From: a virus
IMG/VR virus record: IMGVR_UViG_3300009152_003190
Span: 1 to 21,920 of that record
Direction: 5' to 3' (one strand)
Length of the DNA: 21,920 nucleotides
The stretch's first letter is position 1. Each line of letters starts with the position of its first letter. The translations under genes were made by a program, and so were the position numbers. Shown here piece after piece: positions 13,876-20,894 of the stretch. Under the pieces are notes generated by a model. It was given only the letters and a program-made list of their open reading frames with translations, was not told the DNA's origin and made no database searches.

Positions 13876-14091
13876 TTATTTTTTATCTCTAGCTTCAACA
13901 GCCTCTTTCAGCATAGATTTTATTAGTAACACTACTCTGTCCTTTTCTTTTTCAGTTAACTCTTTTACCAAAAACAATTTATCATCATAACTCTTAGCAC
14001 CCTCAAGAAACTCTGGAGGTACTGTTAACTTCTTTTTTTTAGGTTTAAATTTGTTTAGTTTTGATTTTAGGTCTTCGTTTTCGTCTGACAT
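13876..14091 (-). CDS. Small basic hypothetical protein
   Basis: A 71-residue charged protein (MSDENEDLKSKLNKFKPKKKKLTVPPEFLEGAKSYDD...) with a Lys cluster at about 15-21 and a helical C-terminal half. It has no signal or membrane segment. AAAGGA lies close upstream of ATG 14091, which directly follows the stop of the membrane protein. Function unknown. Confidence 0.6.
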   Translation of the reverse strand: MSDENEDLKSKLNKFKPKKKKLTVPPEFLEGAKSYDDKLFLVKELTEKEKDRVVLLIKSMLKEAVEARDKK

Positions 14092-14331
14092 TTATTCCTT
14101 TGGCTCTACACAGTATCCACCTTTGAACTTGTACACATTAGAGTCAACACGAATTTGTTCATATATTTCATTATCTACACACTTAAATGGATCTCTGTAA
14201 TTAATAAAAAAAGAGTATACACCAAACCCAATGCCTGCTAGTATCATAATGACTGGTATGTATTTTAAGTATTTAACGATCCCAGGTAGGTTCTCTAGCA
14301 GCTGGGGTAAGTATTTAAGAAGGTCTTTCAT
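14092..14331 (-). CDS. Small one-pass membrane protein
   Basis: A 79-residue protein with a single membrane segment at about 25-43 (IPVIMILAGIGFGVYSFFI), an amphipathic N-terminus (MKDLLKYLPQLLENLPGI) and a polar C-terminal part with two cysteines (PFKCVDNE, GGYCVEPK) that could form a disulfide in the periplasm. It overlaps the SOD-like gene by 17 bases. Function unknown. Confidence 0.6.
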   Translation of the reverse strand: MKDLLKYLPQLLENLPGIVKYLKYIPVIMILAGIGFGVYSFFINYRDPFKCVDNEIYEQIRVDSNVYKFKGGYCVEPKE

Positions 14332-14866
14332 TGTTTATTCTATCACTAACTATCTTCCAATTTATGATTTTCCAAGTATTGTCTAAATACTTTTCTTTAT
14401 CTGCTTGGTAGTCTAATGCCCAAGCATGCTCCCACCAGTCAATTAGTAGAGCTATATTGGGAACAACTTGATGATTAACTATGGTTTTAATATCACCTGA
14501 TGTGTCCATATAAACCCATCCAGATCCTTGAATCTTCATAGCGATTCTTTTCAACTCTTCTTTGAACTTAATAAATGATCCATACTTCTGATTAATAATC
14601 AATTCACTTGATCCCTCAGGGGCATTATTATCTGAAGGTGGTTGAAGTTGAGGAAAGTATAGGTTATGAAGAAATGCTCCAGCTCTGTTAAACTTAGGAT
14701 CCCCCTCACCTTTGTTGAATCGATTAACATATCCAGATGCTAAAGTACCGTAGTGATAATCTAGAGTGTCCTTACTCTTTACAGGAGACAGATCCGTTCT
14801 TTTGTATGGAAGAGGCTCTAAAACCAAATTATCTTTAGATTCAATAAAGTGAGAGAAGTTTTTCAT
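14315..14866 (-). CDS. Fe/Mn superoxide dismutase-like protein
   Basis: A 183-residue protein that reads as an Fe/Mn superoxide dismutase across its length: LVLEPLPYKRTDLSPVKSKDT, H38 in DYHYG, H67 in AGAFLHNLYF, GSGWVYMD, and D143 with H147 in LIDWWEHAWALDY. These are the four metal ligands, and the Tyr34 equivalent (Y46) is kept. However, the usual KHH before it is TLA, so the gateway His is missing. A Gly at the position of the FeSOD Gln and a Gln in NHQVV suggest a Mn-type site. It would remove superoxide in the cytoplasm (no signal seen); activity is unproven. The start overlaps the previous gene's stop (ATGA). Confidence 0.85.
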   Translation of the reverse strand: MKNFSHFIESKDNLVLEPLPYKRTDLSPVKSKDTLDYHYGTLASGYVNRFNKGEGDPKFNRAGAFLHNLYFPQLQPPSDNNAPEGSSELIINQKYGSFIKFKEELKRIAMKIQGSGWVYMDTSGDIKTIVNHQVVPNIALLIDWWEHAWALDYQADKEKYLDNTWKIINWKIVSDRINNERPS

Positions 14867-14997
14867 TTGTCCTTTTCTTGTTCTATCTTTTTCTCTACAG
14901 CTGGAGGTTTGTCTGGAAATACTTTATCAACAGTCCAGTTCGCCATCATCCATCCCATTGCGCTGAAAAATCCCCATACTATCATTTCACCTATCAT
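14863..14997 (-). CDS. Very small membrane-associated protein
   Basis: A 44-residue protein missed by length filters. MIGEMIVWGFFSAMGWMMANW forms one hydrophobic segment and is followed by a charged tail (DKVFPDKPPAVEKKIEQEKDK). ATG 14997 has a good GGAG about seven bases upstream; the stop overlaps the SOD-like start in ATGA. Similar mini-proteins occur in T4-like marine phages. Function unknown. Confidence 0.65.
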   Translation of the reverse strand: MIGEMIVWGFFSAMGWMMANWTVDKVFPDKPPAVEKKIEQEKDK

Positions 14998-14998
14998 T

Positions 14999-15633
14999 TT
15001 ATCTCTCCATCAAATTATTAACAAAATTAAGTAACAACTTGTGATGCTCACCATCATGATATAGACCTCTCATCCAGGAATAGTATTTATACCAATGCAC
15101 TTCACTCTCCGGATGACATCCAATAAGACCTAAACGTCCTTGATAGATGGCCATTGGGTTTTCGTTTGGGTACGTAGCAATAGTACTAAACTCACCTCCA
15201 ACAAACGTAGGACCATCATAAAAGAACATCCTCTGATTCTCACCCTTCCAGTTGATCTTCATTGCCTTGGCATGAGGTCGTCTGGTACAAGTATTTGGCT
15301 GTTTTATGTACTGCTGAGCTTCCGTATTTTCCAAGAACCCAAAGTAATTGTGATCAGCCCAATAAGCCCCCATACATATTCCCAGATAGTGTCCACCACT
15401 TGCAACAAAATCACGGATCTTTGATCCATTATGCTTGAAAAGAGAATTCCAAGAATCGCTATCCCCGATACCACCAGGAAGGCAAACGAGATCCACATCA
15501 TCAAAAAAGTTATCTTAATCTCATGTTTAGTAAATATCTTGAATCTGTAATGTGGAGAAAGAGCCCTGATTATTCCATTCCCTGATTGCACTGAGCATTT
15601 GGGTTGATGAACAAACAACGCTATAGTCTTCAT
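14999..15633 (-). CDS. Glutamine amidotransferase-like protein (BPL_N type), interrupted by a -1 frameshift
   Basis: About 210 residues split between two frames. Part 1 starts at ATG 15633 (MKTIALFVHQPKCS), four bases after an AAGGA and just beyond the nrdA stop, and runs to KITF near 15505. Part 2, in the -1 frame, continues DDVDLVCLPGGIGDSDSW and ends at 14999. Together they show a class-I amidotransferase-like fold of the biotin-protein-ligase N-terminal type: the nucleophile elbow GHYLGICMGAYWA and the GCHPESE His-Glu pair. Known T4-like phages carry similar genes of unclear role. The joint is a run of six T (seven would keep the frame), and T TTT TTG is a valid slippery heptamer. If not slipping, the product would end out of frame at 15304. 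Confidence 0.8.
15084..15091 (-). promoter_or_regulatory. Exact match to T4 late promoter core
   Basis: The minus strand reads TATAAATA, the T4 late-promoter element, inside the amidotransferase-like gene about 87 bases before the small membrane protein and the SOD-like gene. In AT-rich DNA of this length such a match is expected by chance about once, so it is only a candidate. Confidence 0.2.
15502..15508 (-). other. Slippery heptamer T TTT TTG at the frame break
   Basis: In the incoming frame the codons are ACT TTT TTG. A one-base backward slip on the heptamer keeps TTT pairing and makes GAT the next codon, joining the two parts of the amidotransferase-like gene as KITFLDDVD. No clear stem-loop or internal Shine-Dalgarno is visible nearby. 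A lost T in a seven-T run would give the same sequence. Confidence 0.4.
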
Positions 15634-15634
15634 G

Positions 15635-17422
15635 TTATCCTTCACAAGCCAAACAGACATCCTCCGAGGCTAGAGCTTTCATATCAATCTCTTCAATGAC
15701 TTGACGTTCAATACGCTTTGATACTTTATCAGCCTTACCAATCTTCTCACTTCTGCAATAATAGAGACTCTTCAGTCCCTGCTTCCATGCCTGGAAGTGA
15801 ACTGCATGCAGATACTTGATATGTACATCTGGTCTAAAGAATAGATTCAAGGATTGGGCTTGGTCAATGTACTCTTGACGGTCTGCTGCATGCTGTACGA
15901 GCCATCGCTGGTCAATTTCCATACTTGTTTTGAAAACGTCCTTTGTCCAGTCGTCCATCCATTCCAGGTGTTGGACGGATCCGTCAGTTGCAATAATACT
16001 TGACCAGACTTCATCGTACCATCCGTCTTTATGCTGCTCTGCTTCTTTTCTAATGATTGCATCGAGGAATCTATTTCTGTTAAGAGATGATCCTGAGAGA
16101 GTATCTTGTCTATATGCATTTGCCCTATATGGCTCAATACTAGGAGAAGTGTTGCCCATGATAATAGAAGAGCTAGCATTGGGTGCAATAGCCATGAGAT
16201 GGCTGAAGCGAAAACCAGTACCTGTAGCATCCGGAGCTTCCCCTCTTTCCTTACCCAATTCCAAATTAGCCTCATCTAGTTTACTCCTGATATGTTTGAA
16301 GATCTGTTTGTTCCTGCCAACAGCCATCGACGATTCCCAAGGTATGTTATTCTTCTGCAAATAAGCATGATAACCAAGAGCCCCCACACCAATGCTGCGC
16401 TCCTGGCTGGCAGAGTATATCGCTCGAGAAATAGCGCTAGGAGCATGGTCAATAAAGTACTGAAGTACGTTATCCAACATCTCAGCGATGTCCCGAAGAA
16501 AAAGATCATTACCTTTCCAATCATCATAATACTCCAAATTCACAGACGACAAACAACATACAGCTGTTCTGTCTTTATCAGTAGGAAGAACAATCTCCGA
16601 ACATAAATTAGATTGTCTTATTTTAAGACCCTTGTCCTTCAAATGCTTTGGTAGATACTTGTTACTTGTATCTACAAAGTGAAGATAGGGTTCACCAGTA
16701 TGCATTCTAAGTTCAAGGATTTGCTGCCACAATGACTTGGCTGATACTACTTCACGCACTTGACCATCATGTGGATCAGTTAACTCCCAGCTATCATCCA
16801 TAGTAGGATCTAACATACACTTCTCAACCAGTTGCATAAACTTATCTGTTATGTTTAAGCCGTGATGCAAGTTAGGTGCTCTCATATTAGGATCACCTGT
16901 TGGCTTCCTCATGTCCAAAAATAAAGCAATATCAGGGTGATCGATATCCAAGTAGGCAGCATAAGAACCTCTACGAGTCCGTCCTTGTCTGTATGCAAGA
17001 GACGAAGCGTCGTATATACGCAAATGGGGCATAACACCAGTAGACTTATCATCAGCAGAACGAATACCAAAGCCGACACCTACACCACCTCCGAGCATTG
17101 ATAACCAGTTTGTTTCTGAAAGATTATCGACGAGACCAGCTGAACTGTCATGCATGTAGTTAAGAAAGCATGAAATAGGTAATCCTTTCTGCGTTCTTCC
17201 AAACGAAAGGATTGGAGTAGAGTAAGACAACCAGTGCTTGGATGAGTAGTCATATAACCTTTGTGCGTGTTCTTGATTAGAAGCAAAAGCAGATGATACG
17301 GAAGCAAAACGTTCTTGTGGTGATTCCTCACTATCTAGCATGTACGATTCTTTGAGTCTTTTCATACCGTGTTCATCGAATAGATTGTCTCTTGTCTTAT
17401 CGATTGTTATTGAGTATTTCAA
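15635..17422 (-). CDS. nrdA: Ribonucleotide reductase class I alpha subunit, without ATP cone
   Basis: A 595-residue NrdA that reduces ribonucleoside diphosphates. The catalytic set is complete: C85 (LPISCFLNYM), N272, C274 and E276 (NLCSEIVLP), C289 (AVCCLSSVNL), a SIIMGNTSPSIEP phosphate loop, the radical-path tyrosines of LYYCRS and the C-terminal redox pair CLACEG. It is some 150 residues shorter than E. coli NrdA: the N-terminal ATP cone, which gives dATP shut-off, is missing. That fits an enzyme meant to run during phage replication. The start is TTG at 17422 with GAGG six to seven bases upstream; no ATG gives a plausible N-terminus. Confidence 0.95.
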   Translation of the reverse strand: MKYSITIDKTRDNLFDEHGMKRLKESYMLDSEESPQERFASVSSAFASNQEHAQRLYDYSSKHWLSYSTPILSFGRTQKGLPISCFLNYMHDSSAGLVDNLSETNWLSMLGGGVGVGFGIRSADDKSTGVMPHLRIYDASSLAYRQGRTRRGSYAAYLDIDHPDIALFLDMRKPTGDPNMRAPNLHHGLNITDKFMQLVEKCMLDPTMDDSWELTDPHDGQVREVVSAKSLWQQILELRMHTGEPYLHFVDTSNKYLPKHLKDKGLKIRQSNLCSEIVLPTDKDRTAVCCLSSVNLEYYDDWKGNDLFLRDIAEMLDNVLQYFIDHAPSAISRAIYSASQERSIGVGALGYHAYLQKNNIPWESSMAVGRNKQIFKHIRSKLDEANLELGKERGEAPDATGTGFRFSHLMAIAPNASSSIIMGNTSPSIEPYRANAYRQDTLSGSSLNRNRFLDAIIRKEAEQHKDGWYDEVWSSIIATDGSVQHLEWMDDWTKDVFKTSMEIDQRWLVQHAADRQEYIDQAQSLNLFFRPDVHIKYLHAVHFQAWKQGLKSLYYCRSEKIGKADKVSKRIERQVIEEIDMKALASEDVCLACEG

Positions 17423-17465
17423 TTGTTGCCTCTTCGTTATTGTTGTTGTACGTATTCACGTTCAT
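17397..17465 (-). CDS. Possible 22-residue leader peptide ahead of nrdA
   Basis: ATG 17465 has a strong AAGGA seven bases upstream and opens a 22-codon frame (MNVNTYNNNNEEATIEILNN...) that ends inside the start of nrdA, overlapping it by 26 bases in another frame. It may couple translation to the TTG-started nrdA. A frame change near 17422 could alternatively make it the true N-terminus of NrdA. Not conserved as far as I know. Confidence 0.3.
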   Translation of the reverse strand: MNVNTYNNNNEEATIEILNNNR

Positions 17466-17467
17466 AA

Positions 17468-17674
17468 TTATTCCTTTTCTTTGTACCTTGTCTCTAAAGT
17501 ACTTTCTAATAATTTTTTAGTTCCTCGCGGACCTATTTGCTGTTCCAGAATAGTTACAGCAGACGTCATCATAGCACATGCAAGCATTCGAATCTCTTCT
17601 TCTGTGTCACATCCCATGATCATTCTATCCATTGACCTAAGATAATTCTTGGCTTTCTTTTCTATCTCTAACAT
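17468..17674 (-). CDS. Small conserved hypothetical protein
   Basis: A 68-residue helical protein, MLEIEKKAKNYLRSMDRMI..., with two cysteines and a hydrophobic middle (MLACAMMTSAVTILEQQIG). I prefer ATG 17674 because GGAG lies just before it; a GTG at 17683 is possible. It overlaps the end of the primase gene by seven bases. Similar short proteins follow primase or precede nrdA in T4-like marine phages. Function unknown. Confidence 0.7.
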   Translation of the reverse strand: MLEIEKKAKNYLRSMDRMIMGCDTEEEIRMLACAMMTSAVTILEQQIGPRGTKKLLESTLETRYKEKE

Positions 17675-18705
17675 TTTCTCCACTGCATTAAAGTTGCTTT
17701 TGCTTGTAGCCCTGAGTATGTATTACAGTCAATTAACAGCTTTACGTCTTCAGGTTTAGTTCCTGCTAACACCATATCATTGACATCTTTCTGCTCGCAG
17801 TGGGAGGGCCAGATGCATACATTATATCCTAGATCAATTGCTTTTTCAACGATTGTACAAATTTCTTTGTTCTTTGGCTCGTTGTCCATTACAATAGTAA
17901 ATTTAGAAGGGTCGTCCATGAATCTCTTTAGTCCATCAAAGTTGTTTGATGATGACATTGCTAACGCATTGGGGAGAAACAACGAATCAATAGGTCCTTC
18001 AGTTACATATACTCTTTGAGATTTGTTGACACCATCCAAACCGAAAAGCATTGGTTTTTCAATATCAACAGCAATTGTAATATACCTCAACTTACTCTCT
18101 TTTTTGAGAGATCTACCAGTAAAACCAATCAGAGACCCATCCATATCAATAAAGGGGATCACCAACCTTGATTCGTCTCTTTGTAGAGACTCATTGTCAA
18201 ACTTATCAGGTATGATAGTGTTGACCCACAGCTTGAACTTCTCTGCAAAGAACAATTTGTGGTGGTGCTTCGTTGGTATTTTGCGCTCATCCACATACTT
18301 CTTTGCAGGGTGTGCATAGTGGAGTGCCGATATCTTTGTGAGATATTTTAGGTGGGAGCGGAGGTATTTAGGGAAACTTATCTTGGTAATATCACGAGTT
18401 TGTGCGGTTACTCCGACTTCTTTTGAAATATATTTTTCTGCCAGTCTTTCCTTTTGATATTCCTCAAAAAGGTTAACATCAACTTGTTTTATTAAGTTAG
18501 CAAGACTCAAAGACGCATTGCAATTATGGCAATAGTAGGTAACGCGTTCGTTCTCTGTTAATAAGAATCCACGCTTCTTTGTTTTGTTTGTCTGTGAGTC
18601 TCCACAGATGATACAACGAAAGTTGTATGTGCCGTCCCGCTTTCTAGAGAATAGCGGAAGGTGGGAAGAGATAAGTCCGATGTACTTGTAATCAATTGGT
18701 TGCAT
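17668..18705 (-). CDS. DNA primase, T4 gp61 type
   Basis: A 345-residue primase, about the length of T4 gp61 (342), which with the helicase makes RNA primers for lagging-strand synthesis. An N-terminal zinc finger has C31 and C34 (FRCIICGDSQ) and C59 and C62 (YYCHNCNASL). The central region carries RLVIPFIDMDGSLIGFTGRSL (180-200) with the RNA-polymerase-type fold. The Toprim site is VYVTEGPIDSLF (232-243, E236) followed by FTIVMDNEPKN (269-279, D274). ATG 18705 has AGGAG upstream. A strong sigma70-type promoter lies just before, so this gene probably opens the primase-nrdA transcript. Confidence 0.92.
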   Translation of the reverse strand: MQPIDYKYIGLISSHLPLFSRKRDGTYNFRCIICGDSQTNKTKKRGFLLTENERVTYYCHNCNASLSLANLIKQVDVNLFEEYQKERLAEKYISKEVGVTAQTRDITKISFPKYLRSHLKYLTKISALHYAHPAKKYVDERKIPTKHHHKLFFAEKFKLWVNTIIPDKFDNESLQRDESRLVIPFIDMDGSLIGFTGRSLKKESKLRYITIAVDIEKPMLFGLDGVNKSQRVYVTEGPIDSLFLPNALAMSSSNNFDGLKRFMDDPSKFTIVMDNEPKNKEICTIVEKAIDLGYNVCIWPSHCEQKDVNDMVLAGTKPEDVKLLIDCNTYSGLQAKATLMQWRKC

Positions 18706-18731
18706 ATAAGAGTCTCCTGATGAACAAGGAG

Positions 18732-18760
18732 ATTATACACGCAACCAATTAGCAAGTCAA
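18732..18760 (-). promoter_or_regulatory. Strong sigma70-type promoter upstream of primase
   Basis: On the minus strand a -35 TTGACT (18760-18755) and a perfect -10 TATAAT (18737-18732) are 17 bases apart. Transcription would start near 18725, about 20 bases before the primase ATG, giving a very short leader with the AGGAG. The -35 box overlaps the TGA stop of the preceding gene. This is the best promoter match in the window and fits host RNA polymerase, so an early or middle gene block is likely. Confidence 0.85.
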
Positions 18761-19008
18761 CTGACTACTTTTGCAAGTTGAACCAACTGAGCGATGAGGT
18801 ATCCTAGAACAAGTGCACCACCAATAACCATATAACGCCATCTTTCGAGAACATCAATTCTCTTATCAATAGAGTCAATACGCTTCATCATGGCTTCATG
18901 CTGCTCTTTTTGCTCCTTACGGAGCTCTTTCATCATTTCTGAAACGTTTTTAACTTCGTGTTCCAAGATGGCTATCCTCGATTGGGTGTCGAATAGTTCC
19001 ATAGACAT
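18757..19008 (-). CDS. Coiled-coil protein with C-terminal membrane anchor
   Basis: An 83-residue protein. Residues of about 5-55 form a likely coiled coil (SRIAILEHEVKNVSEMM, KRIDSIDKRIDVLERW) and the final 25 residues are a membrane segment (MVIGGALVLGYLIAQLVQL). It thus looks like a tail-anchored membrane protein facing the cytoplasm. I chose ATG 19008, next to the stop of the gene upstream; ATG 19026 and 19002 are possible. Placed in the lysis-like block, it might be a holin partner, but there is no direct evidence. Confidence 0.65.
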   Translation of the reverse strand: MSMELFDTQSRIAILEHEVKNVSEMMKELRKEQKEQHEAMMKRIDSIDKRIDVLERWRYMVIGGALVLGYLIAQLVQLAKVVS

Positions 19009-19009
19009 T

Positions 19010-19210
19010 TTATTTCTTTGCCTCATCTGGAACCGCTGTGCCTTCTAGTTTTTTATGCACTTTAATCTTTTTGCAAACATCCACCTCTTTGCCTTTTTTA
19101 GTTTCTTTATGGCAAACTTCTTTCATCTCACCACCAGCAAATGCAGCTTTGGTTAGTGGGGCAAAAAGAAGGAACAGGATCATTGATCCAAGTAGAATCT
19201 CTTTTTTCAT
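19010..19210 (-). CDS. Small exported protein with Cys pair
   Basis: A 66-residue protein with a signal peptide (MKKEILLGSMILFLLFAPLTKAAFA) and a mature part of about 40 residues: EVCHKETKKGKEVDVCKKIKVHKK. The two cysteines 14 residues apart could form a disulfide in the periplasm. Similar tiny exported proteins exist in T4-like marine phages. Its start overlaps the next gene's stop by four bases. Function unknown. Confidence 0.65.
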   Translation of the reverse strand: MKKEILLGSMILFLLFAPLTKAAFAGGEMKEVCHKETKKGKEVDVCKKIKVHKKLEGTAVPDEAKK

Positions 19211-19431
19211 TTCTTTTCCTTATTGGTAAATTTTTCTGCTGTAGTGAACCCTAAACCACCAAGTACAATGTACATTATTGCATTGAACGTTTCAGGATTC
19301 ACTCTCTTTTCAAAGAACATCTCTGCTATATATCCAGCTGCAATTAGCAAGAAAGCAAGAAACGTAATAGTTCTCTTGCTACTTGGATTGTTCTCTCCTT
19401 CTCCTGAGAGCATCTTAACTAGGAAGTTCAT
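19207..19431 (-). CDS. Small two-pass membrane protein, holin-like candidate
   Basis: A 74-residue protein with two membrane segments (ITFLAFLLIAAGYIAEMFF and FNAIMYIVLGGLGFTTAEKF), a polar N-terminus and a Lys-rich C-terminus. Size, two-segment topology and its place in the endolysin block fit a class II holin. T4-like marine phages have similar membrane proteins, and no function has been shown. It overlaps genes on both sides by four bases (19207-19210 and 19428-19431). Confidence 0.65.
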   Translation of the reverse strand: MNFLVKMLSGEGENNPSSKRTITFLAFLLIAAGYIAEMFFEKRVNPETFNAIMYIVLGGLGFTTAEKFTNKEKK

Positions 19432-19874
19432 AGTTCTGGCTCAAATGCAGGAGGAGGTGCTGGCTTACCACCAAATCCCATTGACACACTACCAGCTGGT
19501 GCCATACTAGGTGCAACTTGTACTGCTTCACTGGTATACGAGAATGATGCCCCAAGTCCGTTGGTAGGAGGTGCTGGAGGTGGTGTATAAGGCTTATTAG
19601 CAGCATCCAACGCTTTACCTCTTAGATCCTTATCGTCACCTGCTAACATAATGCCAGACAATGTACCAGTCAAGAATGTTGCTACTGGAATGATAAGCTC
19701 AAAGAACTTATTATCAACTGGACTCATGCCATTCATTGGCTGTGTAACAAAAATAAGACTATACAATACTACAAACACAATACCAAAAAGTGTTAAACCT
19801 AAAATAATACCAATAAAAAACTTTAGACGAGCATTCAACTCTTCAGATGTATATTTCTCTTTAGTAAAAATCAT
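19428..19874 (-). CDS. Membrane protein with proline-rich tail
   Basis: A 148-residue protein: charged N-terminus, membrane segment 1 at about 20-45 (FIGIILGLTLFGIVFVVLYSL), segment 2 at about 60-80 (IIPVATFLTGTLSGIMLAG), then a flexible tail rich in Pro, Ala, Gly and Ser (TPPPAPPTNGLG, GGKPAPPPAF). The tail might reach through the periplasm or contact a virion or cell-wall partner. It is in the lysis-like block between a lipoprotein and a holin-like protein. Function unknown. Confidence 0.65.
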   Translation of the reverse strand: MIFTKEKYTSEELNARLKFFIGIILGLTLFGIVFVVLYSLIFVTQPMNGMSPVDNKFFELIIPVATFLTGTLSGIMLAGDDKDLRGKALDAANKPYTPPPAPPTNGLGASFSYTSEAVQVAPSMAPAGSVSMGFGGKPAPPPAFEPEL

Positions 19875-20095
19875 TTACATTCCCCTTTGCTTGGTGCCAC
19901 TTGTGGCTGCTGTGGCTGACCTGGTGTTTTATTTTTTTCATAGTGTTGTAAGTCCTCAGGGCATGTTCCATTTGCACTGCAAAATGGTTTCTTACAGAAC
20001 TCTTCTTGCCAGTTCTTTGGATCTTGGCATGGATACCTGTACTCTTCTTGACATCCAAACAGAGCTATTAATAATAGAAGTGCAGCGTATTTCAT
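19871..20095 (-). CDS. Cys-rich small lipoprotein, spanin candidate
   Basis: A 74-residue protein with a lipoprotein signal: MKYAALLLLIALFGC with Cys15 as the lipidated residue. The mature part has further cysteines (YPCQDP, EEFCKKPFCSANGTCPED, GECK) and a proline-rich segment (KTPGQPQQPQVAPSK). Small outer-membrane lipoproteins beside an endolysin are often Rz1-type outer spanins, and this one starts one base into the endolysin stop. A role as spanin is reasonable but not proven; no inner spanin partner is obvious. Confidence 0.7.
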   Translation of the reverse strand: MKYAALLLLIALFGCQEEYRYPCQDPKNWQEEFCKKPFCSANGTCPEDLQHYEKNKTPGQPQQPQVAPSKGECK

Positions 20096-20721
20096 TAGTG
20101 AGCTCCTAACACATGCAGTGCATGCTCATAATGCTTGATGCGATCTTCCAATCCAATATACCCACCATTGATTGCTTTTGTTAGTCCTTTAATGTCACCT
20201 ACATCTGCAAATCTGTTAAGATTGTTTGCTTCCCAGAACCAGCAAGCAGATTGTGCAGCACCTTCAAATGTTGCTAAGTATTCTGGCACATCTTCCACAT
20301 TCATTTCAAGACTGTCGGCAAAGTTTTGATAGTTACTTTTTCCAGTCAACTGGATTAATCCACGACCGCAGTAGCGATATCCATCTCCACTAGCCTCATC
20401 TCCGTTACCCATACGGCTTGCATAGATTCTATTTGCAATAGCTTCTTGCCTGTTAGGCTTAGCTGCATACACAGCTGCAAGTTCATCATTAGGAAAGTAT
20501 TTAGAAAATAACTTTCTCAAGGTAGGTGCTTTGTAGTTAAGATTCTCTTTGATAGCTGTGAAACCACCAGACTCATGTGCGCACTGCGCAACAAAAGCAG
20601 CAATACGCTTTGGAGTATTGATATCGTAATCAGGTAGCAACTGCTCAAGAGCATGATGCCAATGTTCAACGTACGGATTCTTAGGTAGCAGCTGTTTAAG
20701 CTGTTGTTTTGTTAGTTCCAT
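20095..20721 (-). CDS. Endolysin of the GH19 (chitinase-like) family
   Basis: A 208-residue single-domain lysozyme-like enzyme that cuts the peptidoglycan sugar backbone. The catalytic glutamate is E50 in AAFVAQCAHESGGF and the second is E59 in KENLNYKAP. The substrate-binding block is RYCGRGLIQLTGKSNY, followed by GAAQSACWFWEANNLN and LTKAINGGYIGLEDR. No signal peptide is visible, so a holin is needed for it to reach the wall. Upstream of ATG 20721 is a weak AAGG-type Shine-Dalgarno. It heads a run of small membrane and lipoprotein genes that probably complete lysis. Confidence 0.92.
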   Translation of the reverse strand: MELTKQQLKQLLPKNPYVEHWHHALEQLLPDYDINTPKRIAAFVAQCAHESGGFTAIKENLNYKAPTLRKLFSKYFPNDELAAVYAAKPNRQEAIANRIYASRMGNGDEASGDGYRYCGRGLIQLTGKSNYQNFADSLEMNVEDVPEYLATFEGAAQSACWFWEANNLNRFADVGDIKGLTKAINGGYIGLEDRIKHYEHALHVLGAH

Positions 20722-20894
20722 AATTCACCTTTTTTATTTTTATAGTTAGTGATGCCCCACTTGTGTCCTCAACAATTGTAATGTTGATGTAGTAGGCAGG
20801 GGCCTCCTTATACACTCTTAAAGATTAACGGTCCTAAGGGTGTGTATTCTGTTCTAATTTATTTATTAGAGCCAAAGTAAGTTAATAAAAACAT
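20722..20894 (-). other. Largest gene-free gap: leader of the endolysin gene
   Basis: This 173-base gap holds no gene I trust. The minus strand shows a possible six-base hairpin (ATACAC with GTGTAT, loop of about 25 bases) followed by an AAGGAGG near 20810, a strong Shine-Dalgarno that has no convincing downstream gene (a GTG frame there is mentioned below). An AATAAATA (one base off the T4 late promoter core) lies near 20858. It is probably the promoter and 5' leader of the endolysin transcript. Confidence 0.35.

Noticed and set aside
15304-15499. C-terminal part of the amidotransferase-like gene in the unshifted frame
   Set aside because: Past the T-run the sequence becomes hydrophobic and loses the family pattern, whereas the -1 frame keeps GICMGA and HPESE. 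I treat it as an out-of-frame extension rather than a membrane protein.
15847-16275. Long open frame on the minus strand inside nrdA
   Set aside because: It overlaps a complete nrdA with all catalytic motifs, in another frame, and its translation has no recognisable pattern. It is a shadow of the real gene.
20730-20812. GTG-started short frame after AAGGAGG in the endolysin leader
   Set aside because: The AAGGAGG lies after, not before, the GTG, the frame runs into the endolysin gene and stops there, and there is no other evidence of a gene.
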